Origin: Acidovorax sp.
Lineage (GTDB): Bacteria; Pseudomonadota; Gammaproteobacteria; Burkholderiales; Burkholderiaceae_C
DNA length: 64,000 nucleotides
Reading direction: 5' to 3'
Assembly (NCBI GenBank): GCA_031277855.1
Contig: JAITLO010000022.1
Location: forward strand, 1-64,000
Below, one piece after another: positions 9,490 through 16,898 of this stretch (position 1 is the stretch's first letter; every line of letters starts with the position of its first letter). Below the pieces are notes generated by a model. It made no database searches and had not been told where the DNA came from. It saw only the letters and a list, made by a program, of their open reading frames with translations. A program made the position numbers and the translations under genes.

Positions 9490-10536
9490 TTACTGCTGCG
9501 TCACAGCGCCCGGCTGGGCACGCTGTTCCAGGAAGGCCACCACGCTGTCGGCGTTTTGCACCGTGCACACGTCGTCCGGCAGATTCAGGCCCGCAGCCTT
9601 CAGATAGGCAGCGCCGCCAGCGGCGTCGATGGCCATCATGTGGTGCATGCACATCTGTCCGTCTTCCACGCAACGGTTCAGCACCTTGTCATACAGACCT
9701 TCTTCCACGGAGGCAAAGCGCGCCACGGGGTTGCGCTCGCTGGGCTGTGCCAGTGCCTGGTAGGCCTCGCGGGTCAGCGCCTGGCCTTCGCTCTTGGCCT
9801 TGGCCACCCAGGCGTCAAAGCCTTCGTTGCTCAGACCATGGAACTTGAAGGTCATGCCGGAGAAGCCCTGGCCGCTGTAGTGCGAGGACATGCCCTTGAA
9901 GACGCCTTCCTTGTTGATGACGGCGTTCAGCTCGGTCTGCATGCCGGGCATGGCATAGATCATGCCGGCCAGGTCAGGCACGTAGAACGCGTTCATGGTG
10001 GAGGTGGCAGTCAGCTTGAAGTGGATGGGGCGGTCCACCGGCGCGGCCAGCTCGTTCACCGTGGCAATGCCTTGTTCGGGCAGGAAGAACAGCCATTTCC
10101 AATCCATGGCCACGACCTGCACTTCCAGGGGCTTGATTTCGGGCGACAAGGCCTTAGTTTCAGAGACACGGTCCAGCGGGCGATAGGGGTCGAGCTTGTG
10201 GGTGCTGATCCAGGTCAGTGCGCCCAGGGCGATGATGATGATCAGGGGCACGCTCCAGATCACCAGCTCCAGGGCTGTGGAGTGGTGCCACTCGGGATCG
10301 TATTCAGCCTCGGTGTTCGACTGGCGATATTTCCAGGCGAACAACAGCGTCAACAGAATCACCGGCACGATGATGATCAACATCAGCAGGGTGGCAGTCA
10401 CCACCAGCTGGCCCTGCTGGGCTGCGATGTCACCTGCGGGATTGAGAACGACAGCCTTGCTGCAGCCCGTAAGGCTGGCAATCAAGGCGGCCGCTGCGAG
10501 CCACGCGGGCCCGCGGATTTCCTTGGATTGAAACAT
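9490..10536 (-). CDS. cyoA: Cytochrome o ubiquinol oxidase subunit II
   Basis: CyoA is the membrane-anchored cupredoxin-like subunit. The 348-residue protein starts with a lipoprotein signal (SLTGC, lipid-modified Cys25) and has two membrane helices around residues 40-65 and 85-110. Its soluble domain lacks the CuA cysteine/histidine set, as expected of quinol rather than cytochrome c oxidases. It retains WKWLFFLPEQGIATVNE and MNAFYVPDLAGMIYAMPGM. A C-terminal extension with C/H-rich stretches makes it longer than E. coli CyoA. It is first in the operon, 60 bases before cyoB. No strong ribosome site is visible at the chosen ATG. Confidence 0.94.
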   Translation of the reverse strand: MFQSKEIRGPAWLAAAALIASLTGCSKAVVLNPAGDIAAQQGQLVVTATLLMLIIIVPVILLTLLFAWKYRQSNTEAEYDPEWHHSTALELVIWSVPLIIIIALGALTWISTHKLDPYRPLDRVSETKALSPEIKPLEVQVVAMDWKWLFFLPEQGIATVNELAAPVDRPIHFKLTATSTMNAFYVPDLAGMIYAMPGMQTELNAVINKEGVFKGMSSHYSGQGFSGMTFKFHGLSNEGFDAWVAKAKSEGQALTREAYQALAQPSERNPVARFASVEEGLYDKVLNRCVEDGQMCMHHMMAIDAAGGAAYLKAAGLNLPDDVCTVQNADSVVAFLEQRAQPGAVTQQ

Positions 10537-10625
10537 GCTATAGACGCGAAAAGACACGCGCAGACGGATGCCTGCACGGATTACAAGAGGTTGCGAATTT
10601 ACTTCGATCAAGCTTTGTCGCGATG

Positions 10626-10638
10626 GGACATTTTGTCC
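10626..10638. promoter_or_regulatory. Palindrome GGACA-TTT-TGTCC upstream of cyoA
   Basis: This perfect inverted repeat lies 90 bases upstream of the cyoA start. It shares both half-sites with 747-759 upstream of ctaA. The sequence also resembles the RegR/RegA-type box as I remember it (GNGRCRTTNNGNCGC), apart from the last two positions. A RegA site is an inference. Confidence 0.5.
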
Positions 10639-10867
10639 ACCACGCCCCTGCGCCAAGTCATTGCAAGCTTGACGCATATCCGCTAGGCAATCAAACGGCA
10701 AACCAAAAGATCCGTAAGCCATTGTTTTCCCGTGACTTTTCAGCAGACACCTCATAACCCTATGGGTGCAAGACATGTGTAACGCCCATGAGCCTGGCGT
10801 GGCGAAGTGCGGACTAACCCTTGGCACCGCTGGGTCTTGATGGCCATTTTTTCGCGCCACGCCGGTC

Positions 10868-10881
10868 TTGATGGGCATCAA
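10868..10881. promoter_or_regulatory. Perfect FNR/ANR box
   Basis: TTGAT-GGGC-ATCAA matches the FNR/ANR consensus at all ten defined positions. The palindrome extends by two further bases on each side. It lies 110 bases upstream of the MHS transporter and about 330 bases upstream of cyoA. Oxygen-responsive control of one or both is inferred. Confidence 0.65.
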
Positions 10882-10990
10882 GATCGGGAACTTCCCGTAC
10901 AAAACCACTTCACGGCCACTTCCCCGATTGCAGCCATGGGCACATGGGCGTAGAACAGGCGCACACCTGAGTCAAAAAGGAGTGCGCGGT

Positions 10991-12337
10991 ATGAGTGGCA
11001 TCGCTTATTCACACACCGGAGCTGGCGGATTGCATGGCATGCAGCCTCCGGCCGACGCCGACCTCCATGAGGCGGCCACCCCTGGCGAGATTGCCGCTGG
11101 CGTGATCATCGGGCGCTCATCGGAGTACTTTGACTTTTTCGTCTTCGGCATCGCCTGCGTGCTGGTGTTTCCCTATGTGTTCTTCCCGCACCTGACGCTG
11201 CTCAACGGCATGCTGGCGGCGTTCTCCGTGTTCGCCCTGGCCTTTATCGCCCGTCCCATAGGCACGGCCATTGCCATGGCCATACAACGCCGCTGGGGGC
11301 GCGCCACCAAGCTCACACTGGCGCTGCTGCTGCTGGGCACCGCCACCGTGGGCATGGCCTTGCTGCCCGGCTATGGGGAGCTGGGGCATTCCGCCATCTG
11401 GCTGCTGGTGCTGCTGCGCGTGCTGCAAGGCCTGGCCCTGGGCGGCTCCTGGGATGGCCTGCCCTCTCTGCTGGCCTTGAGCGCCCCGCCAGAAAAGCGC
11501 GGCTGGTATTCCATGCTGGGACAGCTTGGTGCCCCGCTGGGCTTTGTGGTGGCGGCAGCCCTTTTTGCCTATCTGTACGGCGCTCTCAGCCATGCGGAGT
11601 TTGTGGAATGGGGCTGGCGCTTCCCCTTCTGCGTGGCCTTTGCCATCAATGTCGTGGCGCTGTTTGCCCGGCTGCGCCTGGTGGCAAGCCAGGACTATGA
11701 ACGCATGCTGGAGGCACTGGAGCTGGAACCCGCCCCCGCTCTGGCGCTGACGCGCAGCGGCGAAGGCCGCAATGTGCTGCTGGGCGCGCTGGCCGCATTG
11801 GCCAGCTTTGCGCTGTTCCACCTGGTCACGGTGTTCCCGCTGTCATGGATGACCATGTTCGGCGAGGACAGCGTCACCAGCATTTTGCGGACCCAGATGC
11901 TGGGCGCCCTGCTGGCGGCGGCAGCCATCGTGCTTTCGGGCAAGCTGGCCGATCGCTTTGGCCGCCGCAACACCCTGGGCACTATGGCCGTGCTGATTGG
12001 CCTGTTCAGCCTGGCGACTCCGTTCCTGCTCGATGGCGGCAGCGCCGGGCAGAACACCTTTATCTTGCTGGGCTTTGTGCTGCTGGGCCTGTCCTACGGC
12101 CAGTCCTCGGGCACGGTGACGGCCAACTTCTCGCGCCGCCTGCGCTATGTGGGCGCAGCCTATTCGTCCGACCTGGCCTGGCTGCTGGGCGCAGCCTTTG
12201 CACCGCTGGTGGCCCTGGGCCTGTCGTCACGCTTTGGCCCCGTGGCCGTAGGCCTGTATCTGCTGTCGGGCGCCATCAGCACCCTGGCCGCCTTGGGCAT
12301 CAACCGCGCCATAGAAGCCAAAGGAAGTGACAGTTAG
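10991..12337 (+). CDS. MFS transporter, metabolite:H+ symporter (MHS) type
   Basis: This is a 448-residue, twelve-helix secondary transporter. The MHS subfamily is indicated by GRSSEYFDFFVFG near residue 40, the IARPIGTAIAM loop-2 region, and the KLADRFGRRNTLG repeat of the loop motif in the second half. MHS carriers import organic acids and zwitterions; the substrate cannot be read from sequence. ATG 10991 has AAGGAG eight bases upstream; longer frames start within the regulatory region. The perfect FNR-type box upstream suggests oxygen control. It is monocistronic, ending 160 bases before a convergent gene. Confidence 0.85.
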   Translation: MSGIAYSHTGAGGLHGMQPPADADLHEAATPGEIAAGVIIGRSSEYFDFFVFGIACVLVFPYVFFPHLTLLNGMLAAFSVFALAFIARPIGTAIAMAIQRRWGRATKLTLALLLLGTATVGMALLPGYGELGHSAIWLLVLLRVLQGLALGGSWDGLPSLLALSAPPEKRGWYSMLGQLGAPLGFVVAAALFAYLYGALSHAEFVEWGWRFPFCVAFAINVVALFARLRLVASQDYERMLEALELEPAPALALTRSGEGRNVLLGALAALASFALFHLVTVFPLSWMTMFGEDSVTSILRTQMLGALLAAAAIVLSGKLADRFGRRNTLGTMAVLIGLFSLATPFLLDGGSAGQNTFILLGFVLLGLSYGQSSGTVTANFSRRLRYVGAAYSSDLAWLLGAAFAPLVALGLSSRFGPVAVGLYLLSGAISTLAALGINRAIEAKGSDS

Positions 12338-12394
12338 CCCCCGCCCTAAGTGGCATCTGTCTGTTCTAAAGTCCAGTCCCTGCCGCATAAAACT

Positions 12395-12501
12395 GGCGCA
12401 ACCCATACAAGGACACCGCGCAAGGGCCTACGCCAGCCGCGCCGCCCCGCCGGTGTCGTCCCCCCTGGGGGGAAGGCGCCGAAGGCGACTCAGGGGGATC
12501 T
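12395..12501 (-). repeat. Covarying 3'-end element, copy c3 (after MFS pump)
   Basis: On the minus strand it begins two bases after the pump's TAG stop with CCCCCTGAG. Helix I is CGCC-TTC-GGCG, helix II is a short C-run/G-run, and helix III is GACACC/GGTGTC (12412-12417 with 12452-12457). It occupies most of the gap between the convergent transporters. Confidence 0.7.
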
Positions 12502-13936
12502 ATTTCAGCTGCCGGTGCAACAGCCAGGCCGCATAGGCTGGGGCCAGCGCAAACAGCACAAACAGCCAGGCCGCTGCACTTTGCGCGCCGGCCACGCCGC
12601 CGGGCTGGGTCAGCCCGGCCATATTCGCCACCAAACCGGCCAGGGCCGCACCAATGGCCATGCCATAAAGCTGCACCGTGGTGATGGCGGCCGAGGCCAT
12701 GTCTTCCTGCCCCTTGGGTGCCACCGTGAGCACACGGGTCAACAGATGCGGCCAGCCCATGCCCACCCCGGCGCCCACACCGGCCAGCGCCAGCGCAAAC
12801 AGGCTGAGCAACAGGGCCGCCGGCCAGGCTGCGGCATCCAGCGGAATCAGCAGGCCCAGGGCCAGCAGGCTGACTGTGCACAGCATGGGCCCCACGCGCT
12901 GCAACGCCACCGCCATGGCACCGCTGCGCCCTGAAGACAGCAGCGAGCCCGCGCTCCAGCCTGCAGCCATGGCCGCCGTCAGATAGCCTGCGGCCAGCGG
13001 CGAAAGCCCATGCAAGGTCTGCAGAAAATACGGCACAAAAATCTCGGTGGTGGTGCCCAGCAGCAGCAAGGCCACGCAGGCGTAAATACCGCCCAGTGCG
13101 GTGCCGGTATAGGTGGCACCATCGGGCAGCAGGCTCACGCCGCGCCCGCCCTGGTTGTGCCGGTCCACCGCAATCGCTGCGGTGCCCAGCCCCAGGCCCA
13201 GCACCACACCCAAGCCCTGCCACAGCAGCTGTGTGGACAGACTCCCCCCGGCCACGGCCAGCACCGATGCCGCCAGCAAACCGATCTGCAGCGATGCCAC
13301 CTTGGGCGCCTCCTGCTTCTGCGCCTTGTTGCGGCCCAGCTGCCAGCTCACCAAAAACGCCTGCCAGGCCGCCACCGGCAGCAGCGCCCAGAAGGCCCAG
13401 CGCCAGTGCCCTGCCTGGGCAAACAGGCCGCCCACAGCCGGCCCGCACAGCGTGGCCACGCCCCACATGCCGGACACCAGGGCCACGGCGCGCGGCCACA
13501 GCAGGGGCTCGAACACCACCCGAATCAGCGCATAGCTGAGCGCGGCCAGCATGCCGCCGCCCAGGCCCTGCACGCTGCGCCCCGCCAGCATCCAGGCCAT
13601 GGAGGGCGCGCCGGCACAGGCCACCGAGCCCACCACAAACAAGGCCAGGGCCAGCAGATAGGCACCACGCGGGCCCAGGGCCGCCAGAAAGCGCACGGAC
13701 AGTGCGGCGCCAATGATGGAGGCCACCACAAACAGCGTGGTGCTCCAGGCGTACCAGTCCAGCCCGCCGATATCGGCCACCACCGAGGGCAACACCGTGG
13801 TCACGATATGCACATTGATGGCGTGCAAGGCCACGCCTCCGGTCAAGGCCAGGGCCAGCCAACCGTTGCGGCCGCAGAACAACTGCCCCCAGGATGCCGG
13901 GGCATGGGAGACAGTGGAAGAAGAGGAAGACGTCAT
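12500..13936 (-). CDS. MFS efflux transporter (DHA family)
   Basis: The 478-residue protein has about fourteen hydrophobic segments. It shows drug-efflux features: VVADIGGLDWYAWSTTLFVV in the first helices, an LAGRSVQGLGGGML segment like motif B, and GPAVGGLFAQAGHWRWAFW like motif C of exporters. It probably extrudes a toxic compound. The gene is divergent from a cysteine-rich SufR-like regulator 91 bases away, with an inverted repeat between them, which suggests local control. The ribosome site at ATG 13936 is weak. The overlapping longer frame in another phase is a codon-bias shadow. Confidence 0.85.
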   Translation of the reverse strand: MTSSSSSTVSHAPASWGQLFCGRNGWLALALTGGVALHAINVHIVTTVLPSVVADIGGLDWYAWSTTLFVVASIIGAALSVRFLAALGPRGAYLLALALFVVGSVACAGAPSMAWMLAGRSVQGLGGGMLAALSYALIRVVFEPLLWPRAVALVSGMWGVATLCGPAVGGLFAQAGHWRWAFWALLPVAAWQAFLVSWQLGRNKAQKQEAPKVASLQIGLLAASVLAVAGGSLSTQLLWQGLGVVLGLGLGTAAIAVDRHNQGGRGVSLLPDGATYTGTALGGIYACVALLLLGTTTEIFVPYFLQTLHGLSPLAAGYLTAAMAAGWSAGSLLSSGRSGAMAVALQRVGPMLCTVSLLALGLLIPLDAAAWPAALLLSLFALALAGVGAGVGMGWPHLLTRVLTVAPKGQEDMASAAITTVQLYGMAIGAALAGLVANMAGLTQPGGVAGAQSAAAWLFVLFALAPAYAAWLLHRQLK

Positions 13937-13967
13937 CGGTATGGGTCGACAACCCCGCTGAGGTCAT

Positions 13968-13997
13968 CTAATATGCAAGCAATGCCTTGGATATTAG
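13968..13997. promoter_or_regulatory. Inverted repeat between MFS pump and SufR-like regulator
   Basis: CTAATAT (13968-13974) and ATATTAG (13991-13997) form a perfect 7 bp inverted repeat with a 16-base spacer, in an AT-rich patch of the divergent promoter region. A dimeric helix-turn-helix protein could bind here, the adjacent regulator being the obvious candidate. Confidence 0.4.
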
Positions 13998-14027
13998 GCA
14001 AGAACCCTTAATTACACAAGGTTGATC

Positions 14028-14672
14028 TTGGAAAACCACGAAGCCACCACGGCCGACCGTCTGTTGCAGCTGCTCAAGACCCGGGGCCCCTGCTCCACGG
14101 CAGACATGGCCCAAGCCCTGGGCCTGACGGGAGAGGCCGCGCGCCAGCAGGTGCAAAAACTGGTGGCCCAGGGCTGGCTGGCCGGCGAGCTGCAGGCCCA
14201 GGCCGGCGTGGGCCGGCCACGCCAGCGCTGGTTTCTGACAGCGGCCGGCCACCGCCGCTTTCCCGACGCCCATGCCCAGCTCAGCGTGCAGCTGATCCAG
14301 CAGGTGCGCCAGGTGTTTGGCGAACAAGGCCTGGACCAATTGATCGCCCAGCGCGAGGCCGAAACTCTGGCCCTGTACCGCCAGCGCTGCAACGCCCAGC
14401 CCCTGGGCGAACGTTTGCAGCAACTGGCCGCGTTGCGCGCCGAGGAAGGTTATATGGCGCGCCTGGAGGCCGACGGCACCGACTGGCTGCTGATTGAAGA
14501 CCACTGCCCCATCTGCGCTGCGGCCCAAAGCTGCCAGGGCTTTTGCCGTTCCGAGCTGCAAATCTTTCAGGCCATTGCCGGCCCCCAGGCCCAGGTGCGG
14601 CGCGAGCAGCATCTGCTGGGCGAGGGTGAATCGGCTGGGTTGCGCTGTGTGTACAGGATCAGCTCCCCCTGA
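14028..14672 (+). CDS. SufR-like winged-helix regulator with four-cysteine cluster
   Basis: The protein of about 214 residues has an N-terminal winged helix of the DeoR/ArsR type (STADMAQALGLTGEAARQQV, then a wing with GRPRQRWFLT). Its C-terminal domain ends in HCPICAAAQSCQGFC with Cys160, 163, 169 and 173. SufR-type regulators bind an Fe-S cluster through similar cysteines, so a redox or metal sensor is likely. I prefer TTG 14028 because AAGG lies six bases upstream; TTG 14022 is the alternative. It is divergent from an MFS pump, and its stop codon falls inside repeat copy c4. Confidence 0.75.
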   Translation: MENHEATTADRLLQLLKTRGPCSTADMAQALGLTGEAARQQVQKLVAQGWLAGELQAQAGVGRPRQRWFLTAAGHRRFPDAHAQLSVQLIQQVRQVFGEQGLDQLIAQREAETLALYRQRCNAQPLGERLQQLAALRAEEGYMARLEADGTDWLLIEDHCPICAAAQSCQGFCRSELQIFQAIAGPQAQVRREQHLLGEGESAGLRCVYRISSP

Positions 14673-14770
14673 GACGCTTCGCGTCTTCCCCCTCTCTCTC
14701 GCTACGCGAGGGAGGGGGACGCTGCCAGCGCGGCGGGGCGGCCCTTGCGCGGCAGCCCTGGTGTGGGCTA
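14668..14770 (+). repeat. Covarying 3'-end element, copy c4 (end of SufR-like gene)
   Basis: This starts with CCCCCTGAG, whose TGA is the stop codon of the upstream gene. Helix I is GACGC-TTC-GCGTC, helix II is a long CCCCCTCTCTC/GAGGGAGGGGG-type stem, and helix III is GCTGCC/GGCAGC (14721-14726 with 14751-14756). It is the clearest plus-strand copy. Confidence 0.75.
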
Positions 14771-15074
14771 TACGAAATCGGTCTGCTCTCCCCCATGGGG
14801 TCTGCGTGGCCCCTCTCAGACAGAACACGACCGGTGTAGACCCTTGCGTGGGCAACTCCAGTTTGAGCCAAGGCGGGCATTCCAATTCTCAGCATGCGCG
14901 CTTTCCGGTATGGCCCCTTCCCCCGCCGGGGGAAGGTGGGGATGGGGGCAGCAGCGTATACGGCATCACCTCTGTTGTTGGTGCACTTAGCCTCCCAAGA
15001 TCGCTCACGCACCGCACCAGCCTAGGGAAGATGCGGGGCGGCACGGTTGCAAGCAGTTGCAACAATGTTGAGTC
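14771..15074. other. Intergenic region before the fusion gene
   Basis: About 300 bases without a gene. It contains a CCTTCCCCC/GGGGGAAGG hairpin repeat at 14914-14950, related to 20348-20385 and 21084-21120. No clear promoter was recognised. Confidence 0.5.
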
Positions 15075-16898
15075 ATGTACTCTCCCAGCCAAGTCATTGT
15101 CCTGGTGACACCGGTCTTTTTTGCCCTCATGGCCCTGGAATGGGCTGTGGCGCGGCGCAGGGGGCGGCGGGCCTATCGGCAGGGTGATGCCATCAGCTCG
15201 CTCAACCTGGGCATGCTCAGCCAGACCAGCGCTGTCTTTGCCAAGCTGCTCGCGGTGGGTATTTACACCGTGGCGGTGGAGCACCTGGCCCTGGTGCGCA
15301 ATGACGCCTTCTGGCTCAGCCTGCCGGGCTGGCTGCTGGCCCTGCTGTTCTACGATTTTTGCTACTACTGGCTGCACCGCATGGGCCATGAGGTGGCCGT
15401 GCTGTGGGCGGCGCACGCGGTGCACCACCAAAGCCAGGACTACAACCTGTCCACCGCCTTGCGCCAAACCAGCTCGGGCGTACTGCTGGCCTGGATTTTT
15501 TATCTGCCCATGGCCTTGGCCGGCGTGCCGCCGCTGGTGTTTGTCGTGGTGGGGTTGATCGACCTGCTCTACCAGTTCTGGGTGCACACCGAGCAGGTGG
15601 GACGACTGGGCTGGTTTGACCGCTGGTTTTGCGCGCCCAGCAACCACCGTGTGCACCACGCCATCAACGACCGCTATGTGGACAGAAACTACGGCGGCAT
15701 CTTGATGGTGTGGGACCGGCTGTTTGGCAGCTTCCAGCCCGAAGAAACGCATGAGCCCTGTGTCTACGGCACACGCGGCCTGCTGAACAGCTGGGACCCG
15801 CTGTGGGCCAACGCCACCATCTACCGCCAACTGCTGCATGACAGCTGGCATGCCCAGCGCCTGAGCGACAAGCTGCGCGTCTGGCTCAAGCCCCCGGGCT
15901 GGCGCCCTGCCGATGTGGCGCAGCGCTTTCCCAAGCCAGCGTTTGATCTGGAGGCCCACCGCCAACTTTTTGATCCCCCGCTGTCCCGCACCATGGCGGG
16001 CTTTGCCTGGTTGCAGTTTGTCGCACTGGCAGCCGGGGCTGCGGCTTTTCTCTGGCATGCAGACCAGGCACCGCTGACCCAGAATCTGCTGTGGTTTGGC
16101 GTGCTGCTGGCAGGCCAGTGGACGCTGGGCGCCGCCATGCAGGGGCGCATCAGCCTGTGGATGGCGCTGCTGCTGCAGTCCGCCGCCCTGGCCACGGCCA
16201 CTGCAGCCTTGGGCCTGCGCGAATGGCATTGGCTGTTCAAGCCGCTGACGCTGGCCATCGCTCTGGTTTATGTAGCCACCTATGCCAACCAGGCTTTGGT
16301 TTCAGGCTCGGAACATGGCAAAAAACAGAAGACATGGCTTTTGGGCGCTCTGTTTTTCTCTCTGCTGGGCGACATCAGCCTGATGCTGGATGGCCTGTTC
16401 ATTCCCGGCCTGGTCTGCTTTTTACTGGCCCACCTCTGCTACATAGCCTGCTTTCGCTGCGACGCGCCCTGGCTTGCACACCGCGGTGCGCTGCTAGGCA
16501 TCAGCCTGCTGGCCTGCGTGGTCTACACCTTTTTGTGCCTGGGCGGGCTGCCGGCAGCGCTGCGCCTGCCCGTGCTGGCCTATGTGGCGGTGATTGCCCT
16601 TATGGCCGCCCAGGCCTGGGGGCGCTTTGCCGTGCAGGGCGGTCAGCCCGCCTGGCTGGTGGCCCTGGGCAGCAGCTTTTTCATGGCCAGCGACACGCTG
16701 CTGGCCACCGACCGCTTTGTGCAGCAGCTGCCCTGGGCGACGGCGGGTGTGCTGTGCACCTATTTTGTGGCCCAGGCATTGATGGTGCAGGGTTGCATCA
16801 ACGGGCTGCGGCAGGCAGCCGGCAAGGCCGCAATAGATGGGCAGGCCTATTCGGCGAACAGCCCGCCCGGTGCCTGCGGCGCCACCAGCCCCAGGTGA
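15075..16898 (+). CDS. Fusion: alkylglycerol monooxygenase-like hydroxylase + lysoplasmalogenase-like (YhhN/TMEM86)
   Basis: The 607-residue membrane protein has two domains. Residues 1-300 are a fatty-acid-hydroxylase fold with di-iron histidines H101, H105, H114, H117, H118, H191, H194 and H195. The segment [15 protein letters not shown] strongly resembles animal alkylglycerol monooxygenase (TMEM195), as does NHRVHH. Residues about 385-575 are a YhhN/TMEM86 domain with FKPLT, GD at 432-433, LAHLCY (His453) and Asp540. The first family cleaves ether bonds of alkylglycerols and the second cleaves lysoplasmalogens, so an ether-lipid role is inferred. The last 17 codons overlap the end of ruvB on the other strand. 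The ribosome site is weak. Confidence 0.85.
   Translation: MYSPSQVIVLVTPVFFALMALEWAVARRRGRRAYRQGDAISSLNLGMLSQTSAVFAKLLAVGIYTVAVEHLALVRNDAFWLSLPGWLLALLFYDFCYYWLHRMGHEVAVLWAAHAVHHQSQDYNLSTALRQTSSGVLLAWIFYLPMALAGVPPLVFVVVGLIDLLYQFWVHTEQVGRLGWFDRWFCAPSNHRVHHAINDRYVDRNYGGILMVWDRLFGSFQPEETHEPCVYGTRGLLNSWDPLWANATIYRQLLHDSWHAQRLSDKLRVWLKPPGWRPADVAQRFPKPAFDLEAHRQLFDPPLSRTMAGFAWLQFVALAAGAAAFLWHADQAPLTQNLLWFGVLLAGQWTLGAAMQGRISLWMALLLQSAALATATAALGLREWHWLFKPLTLAIALVYVATYANQALVSGSEHGKKQKTWLLGALFFSLLGDISLMLDGLFIPGLVCFLLAHLCYIACFRCDAPWLAHRGALLGISLLACVVYTFLCLGGLPAALRLPVLAYVAVIALMAAQAWGRFAVQGGQPAWLVALGSSFFMASDTLLATDRFVQQLPWATAGVLCTYFVAQALMVQGCINGLRQAAGKAAIDGQAYSANSPPGACGATSPR

Larger units (their letters stand above)
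10537..10990. other. Divergent intergenic region cyoA / MHS transporter
   Basis: About 450 bases with no gene. It holds the GGACA-N3-TGTCC palindrome at 10626-10638 near cyoA, a perfect FNR-type box at 10868-10881, a partial duplicate of the same half-site near 10836, and a CGGGAA-C-TTCCCG palindrome at 10885-10897. Promoters for both divergent units must lie here. Exact promoter boxes were not assignable. Confidence 0.6.

Noticed and set aside
7339..10686. A 1115-residue open frame antisense to cyoCBA
   Set aside because: It lies opposite well-identified cyo genes, is rich in His/Gln/Gly as expected from reverse-complemented GC-rich codons, and shows no domain.
12366..13967. A 533-residue frame overlapping the DHA-type MFS pump on the same strand
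   Set aside because: It is in a different phase from the pump, which has clear MFS motifs; this frame is Gly/Ala/Arg-rich without domains.
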